Source: Alphaproteobacteria bacterium (GTDB lineage Bacteria > Pseudomonadota > Alphaproteobacteria > Rhodobacterales > Rhodobacteraceae). From it: 64,000 bases of DNA. A program made the translations under genes and the position numbers. Of this stretch, positions 37,702-46,447 are shown in pieces. Location: contig JAUHVR010000011.1 of NCBI GenBank assembly GCA_030424865.1, forward strand, positions 114,118 to 178,117. The letters run 5' to 3'. The notes below the pieces were generated by a model. The model had not been told where the DNA came from, did no database searches, and was given only the letters and a program-made list of their open reading frames with translations. Position 1 is the first letter of the stretch; every line of letters starts with the position of its first letter.

Positions 37702-38931
37702 TCAGCGCTCCTTCAGCTTAACGGAATTGTTGTAGATGTTCATGATGAACGAAATCGACAGGCTGATGGTCAGGTAGAAGAGCATCAGCAACAGAACCGA
37801 CTCGATGGCCCGGCCAGTCTGGTTCAGCGTGATGCCGCCCAATGTGCCCGTCAGGTCCATGTAGCCCACCGCAATCGCCAGCGAGCTGTTCTTGGTCAGG
37901 TTCAGATACTGCGAGATCAGCGGCGGGATGATGACCCGCAGCGCCTGCGGCAGGATCACCAGGCTCATCGTCCGTCCCGGACGCAGACCCAGCGAAGCCG
38001 CGGCCTCGGTCTGGCCCTTCGAGATCGCCAGGATACCCGCACGCACGTTTTCCGCGATGAAGGCCGCCGTGTAGATCGCCAACGCCAGTGTCAGCGCGAT
38101 CAGCGAGTTCCGGGCAAAGATGCCGCCCTGGAAGTTAAAGCCCTTGAGCGCCGGAATGTCCCAGTTCAGGCCCATCACGATGCAGGCCAGGATCAGCGGC
38201 ACAAACCAGATCGCCAGAGTGTAGTACCAGGTGACCGGGCGGTCGCCTGTGGCCTCTTGCGTCTTGGTCGCCCAGTTGCTGAGCGCGCGCGCCGAGAAGA
38301 AGCTGGCAATCAACAGACCGATGATGATCAGCCATCCCACGCCATTGGCCGCAAACCCTGCCGAGAACTGAGGTCCGGGAAGGTAAAAGCCGCGGCCGGT
38401 GAAGGCAAAGAGGTCAAGGAACATCGAAGCGGCCGGGTCGTCGCCGCGGAAATCGCGCGGCTGCGGCAGGACCGAAACAAAGACCGCCATCACGATCAGG
38501 ATCCAGATCAGAACCGGCACGTTGCGGAAGATCTCGACGTAGACCGACATCAGCTGCCGGACAATCCAGTTGTTCGACAGGCGCAACACGCCGACGATCA
38601 CACCGATCACCGTGGCAAAGAAACAGCCAACAATCGCAACCAGCAGCGTGTTCAGAACACCCACAACCGAGGCACGCCAGTGCGTGGATTGGCTGGTGTA
38701 TTCGATAAGTCGCTGGTTGATGTCATAGCCCGCCGGTTCGCCAAGGAACTGGTAGCTGATGTTCAGGCCGGCGGCGGCCAGGTTCTGCACAAGGTTCCAG
38801 CCCAGATACGCCATTGCGGCGATGAGGATGAAAAGTGCAATGAATTGAAATGTGTAAGACCGGTACCGCGTGTCATTCAACAGCATCGACAGCTGGAACG
38901 ACTCGCGCGGTGGATCGCTGAGTGTAGCCAT
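37702..38931 (-). CDS. aapQ: General L-amino acid ABC transporter permease AapQ
   Basis: The 409-aa permease has hydrophobic segments from FQFIALFILIAAMAYLGWNL onward and the conserved loop ISKGQTEAAASLGLRPGRTM (about residue 315). The C-terminal part is the His/Glu/Gln/Arg-opine type transport domain. It lies between aapJ (132-bp gap with a hairpin) and aapM. Confidence 0.95.
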   Translation of the reverse strand: MATLSDPPRESFQLSMLLNDTRYRSYTFQFIALFILIAAMAYLGWNLVQNLAAAGLNISYQFLGEPAGYDINQRLIEYTSQSTHWRASVVGVLNTLLVAIVGCFFATVIGVIVGVLRLSNNWIVRQLMSVYVEIFRNVPVLIWILIVMAVFVSVLPQPRDFRGDDPAASMFLDLFAFTGRGFYLPGPQFSAGFAANGVGWLIIIGLLIASFFSARALSNWATKTQEATGDRPVTWYYTLAIWFVPLILACIVMGLNWDIPALKGFNFQGGIFARNSLIALTLALAIYTAAFIAENVRAGILAISKGQTEAAASLGLRPGRTMSLVILPQALRVIIPPLISQYLNLTKNSSLAIAVGYMDLTGTLGGITLNQTGRAIESVLLLMLFYLTISLSISFIMNIYNNSVKLKER

Positions 38932-39021
38932 TTAGGACATCCCTGGTGTATCCGGGTTCCTTCTCTGCGGGGTTTTCCCCGTCATCCGACCCGGATTTTG
39001 ATTGTTGTCCTGAGTATCAGG

Positions 39022-39054
39022 AAAAAAAGGGCGCGGGATGATCCCGCGCCCTTT
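39022..39054 (-). terminator. Intercistronic hairpin after aapJ
   Basis: A perfect 14-bp stem (AAAGGGCGCGGGAT/ATCCCGCGCCCTTT, one-base loop, 39026-39054) is followed on the minus strand by a run of T (39022-39028). It lies 9 bp after the aapJ stop and before aapQ. This would let binding protein be made in excess over the permease. Confidence 0.85.
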
Positions 39055-39063
39055 CAGATTGTC

Positions 39064-40080
39064 TTAGCGGAAGGGCGGGCTGTAGATCAGGCCGCCGTCG
39101 GTCCACTGTGCGTTCAGGCCACGCGCCAGGCCGATGTTGGTGTCGACACCGATGTTGGTCGCAAAGACCTCACCGTAGTTGCCGCCCGCCATGATGGCGC
39201 GCTTGGCCCACTCGGCGTCCAGACCCAGCATCTCGCCCAGGGTGCCTTCGCTGCCCAGCAGACGGTTGACTTCAGGGTTGCTCGAACCAGCCGACAGTTC
39301 GCCGATGTTGTCCGAGGTCACGCCCAGCTCTTCTGCGGTGATCAGAGCGTTCAGGGTCCAGCGAACAATGTCGCCCCACTCGTTGTCGCCGTGGCGGACC
39401 AGCGGGCCCAGCGGCTCTTTCGAGACGATTTCCGGCAGAACGACATAGTCGCCCGGCGACGGGAAGTTCGCACGCTGTGCGGCCAGGGCCGATGCGTCGG
39501 TGGTGTAAACGTCACACGAACCAGCCAGGAACAGCTGAACCGCTTCCGAACCGGTTTCGATCGGAACGGGCTCGTAGCTGATGCCGTTCGAGCGGAAGAA
39601 GTCCGCCAGGTTCAGTTCGGTGGTGGTGCCGGTCTGGATGCAGACAGTTGCGCCGTCCAGCTCTTTCGCCGACGAAACGCCCAGCGCCGCAGGAACCATG
39701 AAGCCCTGACCGTCGTAGTAGTTCACGCCGGTGAATTCGAACTTCAGGTCGACGTCACGCGAGAAGGTCCAGGTGGTGTTACGCGCCAGCATGTCGATCT
39801 CGCCCGAGGCAAGAGCGGTGAAGCGGGTCTTACCGGTGGTCGGAACGAATTCGACAGCGGTCGAGTCGCCCAGAACGGCAGCGGCAACCGCGCGGCAGAC
39901 CGCCACGTCAAAGCCCTGCCAGACACCATTTGCATCAGGCTCTGCAAAGCCTGGAACGCCGGTGGTCACGCCACAGTTCAGCTTGCCGCGTGCCTTGACG
40001 TCATCAAGAGTCGCAGCAGCCGCCGCACCGGCTGCAAGGCCAGCTACCGTCAGCGCACCGAGAATTACGGTTTTTTTCAT
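39064..40080 (-). CDS. aapJ: General L-amino acid ABC transporter substrate-binding protein AapJ
   Basis: The 338-aa periplasmic protein has a signal peptide (MKKTVILGALTVAGLAAGAA, cleaved near AAAA) and SBP family 3 signatures (ARGKLNCGVTTGVPGFAEPD, GFDVAVCRAVAAAVLGD, ALASGEIDMLARNTTWT). It has two Cys pairs, one near residue 34 and one at CDVYTT. GAAGAGG before the ATG at 40080 decides the start. First gene of the aap operon. Confidence 0.97.
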   Translation of the reverse strand: MKKTVILGALTVAGLAAGAAAAATLDDVKARGKLNCGVTTGVPGFAEPDANGVWQGFDVAVCRAVAAAVLGDSTAVEFVPTTGKTRFTALASGEIDMLARNTTWTFSRDVDLKFEFTGVNYYDGQGFMVPAALGVSSAKELDGATVCIQTGTTTELNLADFFRSNGISYEPVPIETGSEAVQLFLAGSCDVYTTDASALAAQRANFPSPGDYVVLPEIVSKEPLGPLVRHGDNEWGDIVRWTLNALITAEELGVTSDNIGELSAGSSNPEVNRLLGSEGTLGEMLGLDAEWAKRAIMAGGNYGEVFATNIGVDTNIGLARGLNAQWTDGGLIYSPPFR

Positions 40081-40123
40081 TTTAACCTCTTCCTGTTTGT
40101 CCATCCCCAAAGGGGCGGGTCAA

Positions 40124-40151
40124 AGTGGCACCACTTGATGTGGCATCCACA
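40124..40151. promoter_or_regulatory. Tandem small palindromes upstream of aapJ
   Basis: AGTGGCACCACT (40124-40135) and TGTGG-CAT-CCACA (40139-40151) lie next to each other, 44-71 bp before aapJ. Two similar half-site pairs spaced 15 bp apart could be an operator for a nitrogen or amino-acid regulator, or simple hairpins in the leader. A -35/-10 pair was not identified; the 207-bp gap to the ATP12 gene is otherwise featureless. Confidence 0.35.
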
Positions 40152-40287
40152 CTCATGGCCCGATGTCTCGGGTCAATGATTGCGAGTTTGCGGGGATTCA
40201 TCAAAGAAGGTCAAGTGACCTATCTGTGATTCTGACCAATAAGTCAGCATTTGAACAGGTTGCAGGCAGTCGGAACCACCCACACCG

Positions 40288-40998
40288 CTATTGCGCGCAG
40301 AGCGCATGAAAATTCAGCGCGTCAAGAAAGGCCGTTTTCTTGATTTCCGCCGTTTCCTGCGCTTCTTCGTCTTCCCCCCACTGTTCTTCCTGCCAAATCT
40401 CGTCAATACGTGAAATGGCCCATAGACGGTCTCCGGAGGACTGCCCACGCAGCGCGGCGAAGCCGATGATCAGCGAACCGCTGAGGGACACGAGATCGTG
40501 AAACACCGCAAGAGTGAAGGCATCCAGCCGGTGCACCTCGTCACGCAAAACGGCCAGGGCCTGGGGCTCTTGTGGCTGTGGCATGATCCCGTTCCGCGGC
40601 TCTAGCCTCGCGCCAAAGGTCTGATCGGCCCAGTCCAGCAGCGGATCCCAGGCTTCGGCCTGCCGCGCCACCAGGCCTTCGGGCCCCTCTGCGCGGTAGC
40701 ACAGCAGGTCGCTGTCGCCATAATCGGCAAGCAGGTCCGCCACCTCGGCACGTTGGTGGGTCACTTTGTCGATGGCCGAATTGGCCATGCGTGTCATCGG
40801 CATCGTCGAGGGATTGACCAGTTCGACCTGAGCGTCCCATTCCGCGGCGATTGCCTCGGCCAATCCGCGCGTCGGCACGGCCAGCGCCGCCTTCGCTGGC
40901 GTTTTGACCTGGCGTCCGTCCAGCCCGATGCCGAACCCGCCCTCCAGTTCCAGCACACCGGTCTCTTTCCAGAACCGTTTCTGCGCCCATTCACTCAT
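40288..40998 (-). CDS. ATP12-family F1-ATPase assembly chaperone
   Basis: The 236-aa protein matches the ATP12 family (KRFWKETGVLELEGGFGIGL, LDGRQVKTPAKAALAVPT, NPSTMPMTRMANSAIDKV), which in mitochondria and alphaproteobacteria helps assemble the F1 alpha subunit. It has no signal or membrane segment. It is the last gene of a tight operon and overlaps the HAD gene by 4 bp. The atp genes are not in this window. Confidence 0.93.
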   Translation of the reverse strand: MSEWAQKRFWKETGVLELEGGFGIGLDGRQVKTPAKAALAVPTRGLAEAIAAEWDAQVELVNPSTMPMTRMANSAIDKVTHQRAEVADLLADYGDSDLLCYRAEGPEGLVARQAEAWDPLLDWADQTFGARLEPRNGIMPQPQEPQALAVLRDEVHRLDAFTLAVFHDLVSLSGSLIIGFAALRGQSSGDRLWAISRIDEIWQEEQWGEDEEAQETAEIKKTAFLDALNFHALCAQ

Positions 40999-41675
40999 GC
41001 CATCTGCCCCCAGATCTGCCCCAAAAGGCCCGGCAAGAGCCGGATGTCGTCAATCACCAGATGCGCGTCGCTCAACCGGTCGCGGGTGTGATAGCCCCAG
41101 CTCACCCCGATTGCGACCATGCCCGCCGCACGCGCCATCTCCATGTCATAACTCGTGTCGCCCACCATCACGGCACGCTTGGCCTGCGTCCCGGCCTCGG
41201 CCAGCGCGGCCTGCAGCATCGCCGGATGCGGCTTTGACGGATGGTCATCGGCGCATTGCTGGGTCACAAAAAGCCCGTGCAGATCATGCGCCTCGATCAA
41301 CCCATTGAGCCCGCGTCGGGATTTGCCGGTGGCCAGGCCCAAAAGCGTCTCGGGTTCGGCGTTCAGATCGTCCAGAACGGCGCGCACGTTGGGATAAAGA
41401 GGCGAGGTCGCCTCGGCCTGACCGGCCTCGCGCATCTGCCGGAACGTTGTCTTATAGGCCTCGACCAGCGCGGGCAGTTGCCCGTCGCGCGCCATGGGCG
41501 CAAGTTGCGCCATCGCCTCGGGCAGCGACAGGCCGACGATGCCAAGGATGCGCTCGCGTTTTGGCGGCTTGATCCCGACCATCTCGAAGGCCTGCGTCAT
41601 CGCCGCCGTGATATGCGCCTGACTGTCGACCAGCGTGCCGTCGACGTCAAAGACCACCAATCGCAGGTCGGTCAT
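40995..41675 (-). CDS. HAD-superfamily hydrolase (phosphoglycolate phosphatase-like)
   Basis: The 226-aa enzyme has HAD motif I VVFDVDGTLVDSQ, motif II/III GLATGKSRRGL and motif IV MVGDTSYDMEMARAAG. The cap is of Gph type, so small sugar or carboxylic phosphates are likely substrates, 2-phosphoglycolate among them. It overlaps rluC upstream and the ATP12 gene downstream by 4 bp each. Confidence 0.92.
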   Translation of the reverse strand: MTDLRLVVFDVDGTLVDSQAHITAAMTQAFEMVGIKPPKRERILGIVGLSLPEAMAQLAPMARDGQLPALVEAYKTTFRQMREAGQAEATSPLYPNVRAVLDDLNAEPETLLGLATGKSRRGLNGLIEAHDLHGLFVTQQCADDHPSKPHPAMLQAALAEAGTQAKRAVMVGDTSYDMEMARAAGMVAIGVSWGYHTRDRLSDAHLVIDDIRLLPGLLGQIWGQMA

Positions 41676-42715
41676 TGCAGTTCCTCAAAGGGGTCGTCGG
41701 CGGCCAGGTCCGGGGTCCAGCCAAAGGTTTCCCAACTGGCGGCCATATGCTCGGGCAGCGGCGCGGTCACGGTAATGGGTTTGCCGGTCACTGGATGCTC
41801 AAAGCTCATGGACCGCGCGTGCAGGTGCAGTTTCTTCGAGATGATCCCGCCGAGTTGCGCACCCCAGCCGTCGCCCAGGTTTTCCTGCGCCGAACCGCCG
41901 TATTTGCCGTCGCCGATGATCGGATGCCCGATCTCGGCCATGTGCGCGCGCAGCTGGTGCGTCCGGCCGGTGATCGGCTCCATCGCCACCCAGGACGCGC
42001 GACCCGCCACGCGGTAAAGCGTGGCGTAAAGTGTATGTGCACGCTTGGCGCCCGGCGTCTTGTCCATGTCACGCGGGTGCACGGCCAGCATCTTTTCGCC
42101 CTCGCCATGTTTGCCATGACCGCCGGCCTTGACCAGGCCAAAGCGGATTTCGCCCAGATAAGGCGTCGGCACGCCGGCCACCAGCGCCCAATAGATCTTG
42201 CGCGTCTCCTTGTGCCGGATCGCCGCCGTCAGCCCCTGCGCCACCGCGCGGGTGCGTGCCAGCAGCAGCACACCCGAGGTGTCTTTATCGAGACGATGCA
42301 CCAGCCGCGGCTTGTCCTCGAACCCGAATTGCAGCGCCTCGGACATGCCATCCACATGGCGGGTCTGCTTGCTGCCGCCCTGCGTCGGCAGACCGGGTGG
42401 CTTGTTCAGCGCGATGATGTGGTCGTCTTTCCACAGCACACAGGATTGGATCAGCTTGGCATCGGCATCCGTCACCGTGGGCTTTGGCGCCGAGACAACC
42501 TGCCCCGGCTCGGGCAGCGGCGGCACGCGCACGCTTTGCCCGACCTCAAGCCGTGTCGAGGCCTTGACCCGACCGCCATCCACCCGCAGTTCTCCCTTGC
42601 GGCACATCTTTTCGATGCGGCCCTGCGCGACATGCGGAAACAGCCGCTTCAACCAGCGGTCCAGCCGCTGATCGCCGTCGCCCGGCCCCACTGTGATGGT
42701 TTGCACGCGGCTCAT
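41672..42715 (-). CDS. rluC: RluC/RluD-family 23S rRNA pseudouridine synthase
   Basis: The 347-aa enzyme has an N-terminal S4 RNA-binding domain (DQRLDRWLKRLFPHVAQGRI, KASTRLEVGQSVRVPPLP) and the catalytic domain with HRLDKDTSG (active Asp about residue 150), ending in GRTHQLRAHMAEIGHPI. It isomerises uridines in 23S rRNA; the exact sites are not deducible. 4-bp overlaps tie it to crcB and the HAD gene. Confidence 0.93.
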   Translation of the reverse strand: MSRVQTITVGPGDGDQRLDRWLKRLFPHVAQGRIEKMCRKGELRVDGGRVKASTRLEVGQSVRVPPLPEPGQVVSAPKPTVTDADAKLIQSCVLWKDDHIIALNKPPGLPTQGGSKQTRHVDGMSEALQFGFEDKPRLVHRLDKDTSGVLLLARTRAVAQGLTAAIRHKETRKIYWALVAGVPTPYLGEIRFGLVKAGGHGKHGEGEKMLAVHPRDMDKTPGAKRAHTLYATLYRVAGRASWVAMEPITGRTHQLRAHMAEIGHPIIGDGKYGGSAQENLGDGWGAQLGGIISKKLHLHARSMSFEHPVTGKPITVTAPLPEHMAASWETFGWTPDLAADDPFEELQ

Positions 42716-43089
42716 GTGAAGAGACTCCGGCTGAGCGCCAGCCCGGCAAAAAGGGCGGCGATGGACAGAATGACAGAGGCCGCGACATAGCTGACGGCCA
42801 GCCCCAGCGCCCCGCGCTCGTAAAGCGTGACCGCGTCCAGCGAGAAGGCCGAGAAGGTGGTGAAGCCGCCCAGAAAGCCGGTCATGACAAGTGGTGACAG
42901 GCGGTTACCCGACACCTGCGCCAGCGCGACCACCGCGCCCCCCATCAGGAACGAGCCTGCGATGTTCACCGTCAGCGTCCCCCAGGGGAAGCCCGGCCCC
43001 ATGACGCGCAGTGCGGCCAGCCCGGTCAGATACCGCAGCACCGCACCCAGCGCGCCGCCCAGGGCGACATATATCAAAGTGAGTGACAT
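42712..43089 (-). CDS. crcB: Fluoride ion channel CrcB/Fluc
   Basis: The 125-aa protein has four membrane helices and Fluc signatures: GGALGAVLRYL, TLTVNIAGSFLMG (Asn of the pore region) and GFLGGFTTFSAFS (central Na+ and Phe-box). It dimerises to export fluoride. The ATG at 43089 gives family length. No fluoride riboswitch was seen before it; expression likely follows the operon. Confidence 0.94.
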   Translation of the reverse strand: MSLTLIYVALGGALGAVLRYLTGLAALRVMGPGFPWGTLTVNIAGSFLMGGAVVALAQVSGNRLSPLVMTGFLGGFTTFSAFSLDAVTLYERGALGLAVSYVAASVILSIAALFAGLALSRSLFT

Positions 43090-43121
43090 GGCCGCGTCTG
43101 TTGCCCGCCGCCCGGATGGAG

Positions 43122-43655
43122 TCAAGGGCCGCGCGCCTTTTTGCCCTGTGGAACAAGCGCGGCGAGGCTTTGCAGGAACTGCGTGACCTGGGTTGGCAGG
43201 TCACCCGCTTCAAATGCCTGCAAGCGCGCCTCGTTCCATCCCTCGGCGGGGCACAGCTCTGCGATAAGGGCCGCGCGTTCTGTCATATGGTCGGCAGCCA
43301 GCGGTAAACGTTCGGTCAATTGCAACAGCGTCAACAGGCGGTGCACCTCGCGCAGGGCGCGGAAGCCATCGATGATCGCCGGGATACGGTCGGGCGAGAC
43401 CCGCCAATCGACGCCCGGAAAGACCTGCTCGGTCAGCACCTGCCCCGCGCCATGGCAATCGAATTTGGCGCAGCCGGAAAACCCCAGCTCGGACCGCCGG
43501 GTGTGGATTTTACAGCCAAAGCCTTGATCGAGATGCTGGCACCCCTCACCCGCAGGCTTGTCATATGCGAACTCCTCACCCGCATCAAAGGCCATGCTCA
43601 TGCAGCACAGCGCCGTGCATCTGCTGCAGTCTGCGGTCAGCTCGGGCAGGCTCAC
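43122..43655 (-). CDS. Cysteine-rich protein of unknown function
   Basis: The 177-aa product has an N-terminal Cys cluster, CSRCTALCC (about residue 10), then GEGCQHL, FGCKIH and CAKFDC, about nine Cys in the first 70 residues, with a helical C-terminal half. The pattern suggests a zinc- or Fe-S-binding protein, similar in spirit to YkgJ/UPF0153 proteins. No catalytic domain was identified. It overlaps rarA by 4 bp and lies 32 bp before crcB. Confidence 0.8.
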   Translation of the reverse strand: MSLPELTADCSRCTALCCMSMAFDAGEEFAYDKPAGEGCQHLDQGFGCKIHTRRSELGFSGCAKFDCHGAGQVLTEQVFPGVDWRVSPDRIPAIIDGFRALREVHRLLTLLQLTERLPLAADHMTERAALIAELCPAEGWNEARLQAFEAGDLPTQVTQFLQSLAALVPQGKKARGP

Positions 43656-44968
43656 CCCTGCCCCTCGCGCTTGGCGCGCAGCTTTTCGAAATAGCTCAGG
43701 CGCTTGGTCAGTTCGCGTTCAAAGCCGCGCTCGACCGGTTTGTAGAAACTTTGCCGTCCCATGGTTTCGGGGAAGTAGTCCTGCCCGGAAAACCCATCCT
43801 CGGCGTCGTGATCATAGGCATAGCCCGCGCCATAGCCCTGATCCTCCATCATCCGCGTCGGCGCATTCAGGATGTGTTTGGGGGGCATCAGGGACCCGGT
43901 CTTGGCCGCCGATTTGCGTGCTGCTTTATAGGCCACATAGGCCCCGTTCGATTTCGGCGCGAGCGCCAGGTAAACCACCGCCTGCGCCAGCGCCAGCTCG
44001 CCTTCGGGCGAACCAAGACGTTCGTAGGTTTCCCACCCCTGCAGACAGACCGCCTGCGCTTGCGGATCAGCCAGGCCGATGTCCTCGACCGCCATGCGGG
44101 TCAGGCGGCGGGCAAGGAACCGCGGGTCCTCTCCGCCCTCCAGCATCCGCGCGAACCAGTAAAGCGAGGCATCGGGGTCCGAGCCGCGCACCGATTTGTG
44201 CAGCGCCGAAATCAGGTTGTAGTGCCCGTCCCCCGACTTGTCATATTGCGCCGCACGTTTCGACAGCCGTGCGCCCAGCGCCTGTGCATCCAGCGGCGCG
44301 TCCAGACGCCAGGCCATGACCTGTTCGACCAGGTTCAACAGCGCCCGCCCGTCGCCGTCGGCCATATCCAGCAGTTGCCGTCGCGCATCCTCGTCCAGCG
44401 GCAAGGGTTTGCCCAACTCGGCCTCGGCCCGCTGAGCGAGGTTTTCCAGATCCTCGGCACCCAGCCGTTCCAGCACCAGCACCTGCGCGCGGCTCATGAC
44501 AGCGGCGTTCAGCTCGAACGAGGGGTTCTCGGTCGTGGCGCCGACCAGCAGGATCGTCCCGTCCTCCATATGCGGCAGGAACCCGTCCTGTTGCGCCTTG
44601 TTGAAACGGTGGATCTCATCCACGAACAAAAGCGTCCCCTGCCCGTTGGCGCGGCGGATCTTGGCGGCCTCAAAGACCTTGCGCAGGTCCGGAACGCCGG
44701 TGAAGATCGCGCTGATCTGGACAAAGTGCAGGTCGGTTTCATCGGCCAGAAGCCGCGCGATGGTGGTCTTGCCAACCCCCGGCGGCCCCCAGAAAATCAA
44801 CGAGCTGAGGGACCCCGACCGCAGCATCACCGTCAAAGGCGCCTCGGGCCCCAGAATATGAGACTGGCCGATCACCTCATCCAGCGACTTAGGCCGCAGA
44901 CGATCAGCCAGCGGGCGGTGACGGCCCTCGGCCACAGGCGGTTCGGTCTGGGAAAAGAGGTCGGCCAT
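43652..44968 (-). CDS. rarA: Replication-associated recombination AAA+ ATPase RarA (MgsA)
   Basis: The 438-aa ATPase has Walker A GPPGVGKTTIARLLADE, Walker B LLFVDEIHRFNKAQQD and sensor 1 LVGATTENPSFELNAA, then the MgsA C-terminal tetramerisation domain (GSDPDASLYWFARMLEGGED). It works at stalled replication forks. Three bases separate it from degQ. Confidence 0.95.
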   Translation of the reverse strand: MADLFSQTEPPVAEGRHRPLADRLRPKSLDEVIGQSHILGPEAPLTVMLRSGSLSSLIFWGPPGVGKTTIARLLADETDLHFVQISAIFTGVPDLRKVFEAAKIRRANGQGTLLFVDEIHRFNKAQQDGFLPHMEDGTILLVGATTENPSFELNAAVMSRAQVLVLERLGAEDLENLAQRAEAELGKPLPLDEDARRQLLDMADGDGRALLNLVEQVMAWRLDAPLDAQALGARLSKRAAQYDKSGDGHYNLISALHKSVRGSDPDASLYWFARMLEGGEDPRFLARRLTRMAVEDIGLADPQAQAVCLQGWETYERLGSPEGELALAQAVVYLALAPKSNGAYVAYKAARKSAAKTGSLMPPKHILNAPTRMMEDQGYGAGYAYDHDAEDGFSGQDYFPETMGRQSFYKPVERGFERELTKRLSYFEKLRAKREGQG

Positions 44969-44971
44969 GGC

Positions 44972-46345
44972 TCAGATACGGAAGCGGACGATCAGCCGTT
45001 GGCCACCGCGCAGAATTTCCATCTGTACCCGAGGCGCGGCTCGGGCCAAGGCGCGTTCCACCTGTTCGGGACCTTCGATGATCTGACGGCCAATCGAGCG
45101 CAAAACGTCGCCGCGCTGCAGCCCGGCGCGCGCGCCCAAGGGGCCGGGATCAATCACGATAACGCCCGCCGTGTTCACCGGCAGTCCCATCTCGGCCACC
45201 ACGCCCGGGTTCACGTTGGCCACGGTCAGCCCCGGCAGGACAGCGCGGTCGCCCATCACCCGGGTCGCGCGGGCGGGGCGTTCGGGTGGGGCGATCATCT
45301 TGACCGAGATCTCTTGTTCCTGCCCATCCCGTGACCGCAGCACCCTGGCGCTGGCGCCTATGCCGCGCACCGCCATGCGAAAAATCATCTCGCCCGGCGT
45401 GTGAACGGCCTGACCGTCCACCGCAAGGACAACGTCACCGACCAGAAAGCCTGCGTCGTTAAAGGGGCTGTCGGGGTGCAGAGCCGTGATCACAACCCCG
45501 CCCGGAATACTCAGGCCCAGGTTCTGCGACAGGTCGGCATCCACCTGCTGACCGGTGATGCCAGCCCATGGACGTTCGAACCGGGTGTTGCCCGCGCGGG
45601 CCTGTTCGACGAATTGCGCCACCAGCGCTGCCGGGATCGCAAAACCGATGCCGTTCGACCCGCCGGATCGCGTCAGGATCGAGGTGTTCACCCCGATCAG
45701 CCGCCCGGCGACGTCGATCAGCGCGCCGCCCGAGTTGCCGGGGTTGATCGGCGCATCGGTCTGGATGAAATACCCGCGCGCATTGCCCGTCGCCGTACCC
45801 GACCGCGCAAGGCCCGAGACAATGCCGCTGCTGACCGTCTGACCGACCCCAAAGGGGTTGCCGATGGCCAAGACCAACTCGCCGACCTCGACGGTGTCAC
45901 TGTCGCGCAGCGGCAGGCTGGGCATGTCGCCAGCCTCTTCCAGCTGCAAAATCGCAAGGTCCGATTCTTCGTCGCCCAGCAGCACCCGCGCCTGGAATTC
46001 ACGACGGTCGTTCAGCACCACGCGAATGTCTGTTGCCTGCCCAACCACGTGATAGTTCGACACGACAATGCCGTCCTCGGACAGGATCACACCCGAGCCA
46101 AGCGAGTTCTGCACCCGTGGCTGTCCGTGGAACTGGCGGAAGAAGTCGTTGAAGAACGGGTCATCTGCAAAGGGGCTGCGGGTCTGCACCACACGACGGG
46201 CGTAGATGTTGACCACGGCCGGGGCGGCGCTTTTGACCAAAGGCGCAAAGCTCAGAGAGATTTCGGCCTGGCTTTCCGGCACTCGGGTCTCTGCGGACGC
46301 GGCAAAGGGGAGCAGGGACAGGCAAAGAAAAAGGGCGCGTATCAT
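44972..46345 (-). CDS. degQ: Periplasmic trypsin-like serine protease DegQ/DegP (HtrA)
   Basis: The 457-aa protease has a signal peptide (MIRALFLCLSLLPFAASA), a trypsin-like domain with His in VVSNYHVVGQ, Asp in EESDLAILQL and Ser in NPGNSGGALIDVAG, then two PDZ domains (GVVITALHPDSPFNDAGF and GVIVIDPGPLGARAGL). It degrades or chaperones misfolded periplasmic proteins. AAGGAA precedes ATG 46345. First gene of the operon running to the ATP12 gene. Confidence 0.95.
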   Translation of the reverse strand: MIRALFLCLSLLPFAASAETRVPESQAEISLSFAPLVKSAAPAVVNIYARRVVQTRSPFADDPFFNDFFRQFHGQPRVQNSLGSGVILSEDGIVVSNYHVVGQATDIRVVLNDRREFQARVLLGDEESDLAILQLEEAGDMPSLPLRDSDTVEVGELVLAIGNPFGVGQTVSSGIVSGLARSGTATGNARGYFIQTDAPINPGNSGGALIDVAGRLIGVNTSILTRSGGSNGIGFAIPAALVAQFVEQARAGNTRFERPWAGITGQQVDADLSQNLGLSIPGGVVITALHPDSPFNDAGFLVGDVVLAVDGQAVHTPGEMIFRMAVRGIGASARVLRSRDGQEQEISVKMIAPPERPARATRVMGDRAVLPGLTVANVNPGVVAEMGLPVNTAGVIVIDPGPLGARAGLQRGDVLRSIGRQIIEGPEQVERALARAAPRVQMEILRGGQRLIVRFRI

Positions 46346-46447
46346 CGGGGCAATTCCTTGAATTATCCAGATGATATGCGCCCCAGTTGGGCCGTTTGCA
46401 ACCTTGGGCAGGCGCAAACGACCTTGGGGAGGGTAACTCTTAAAGTG

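Noticed and set aside
37543..40179. Long open frame opposite aapM/aapQ/aapJ
   Set aside because: Same codon-bias artefact; its sequence is charged and low-complexity with no domain.
43056..43121. Possible fluoride riboswitch before crcB
   Set aside because: Only 32 bp separate crcB from the preceding gene, and no pseudoknot-like GGNGAU motif was seen.
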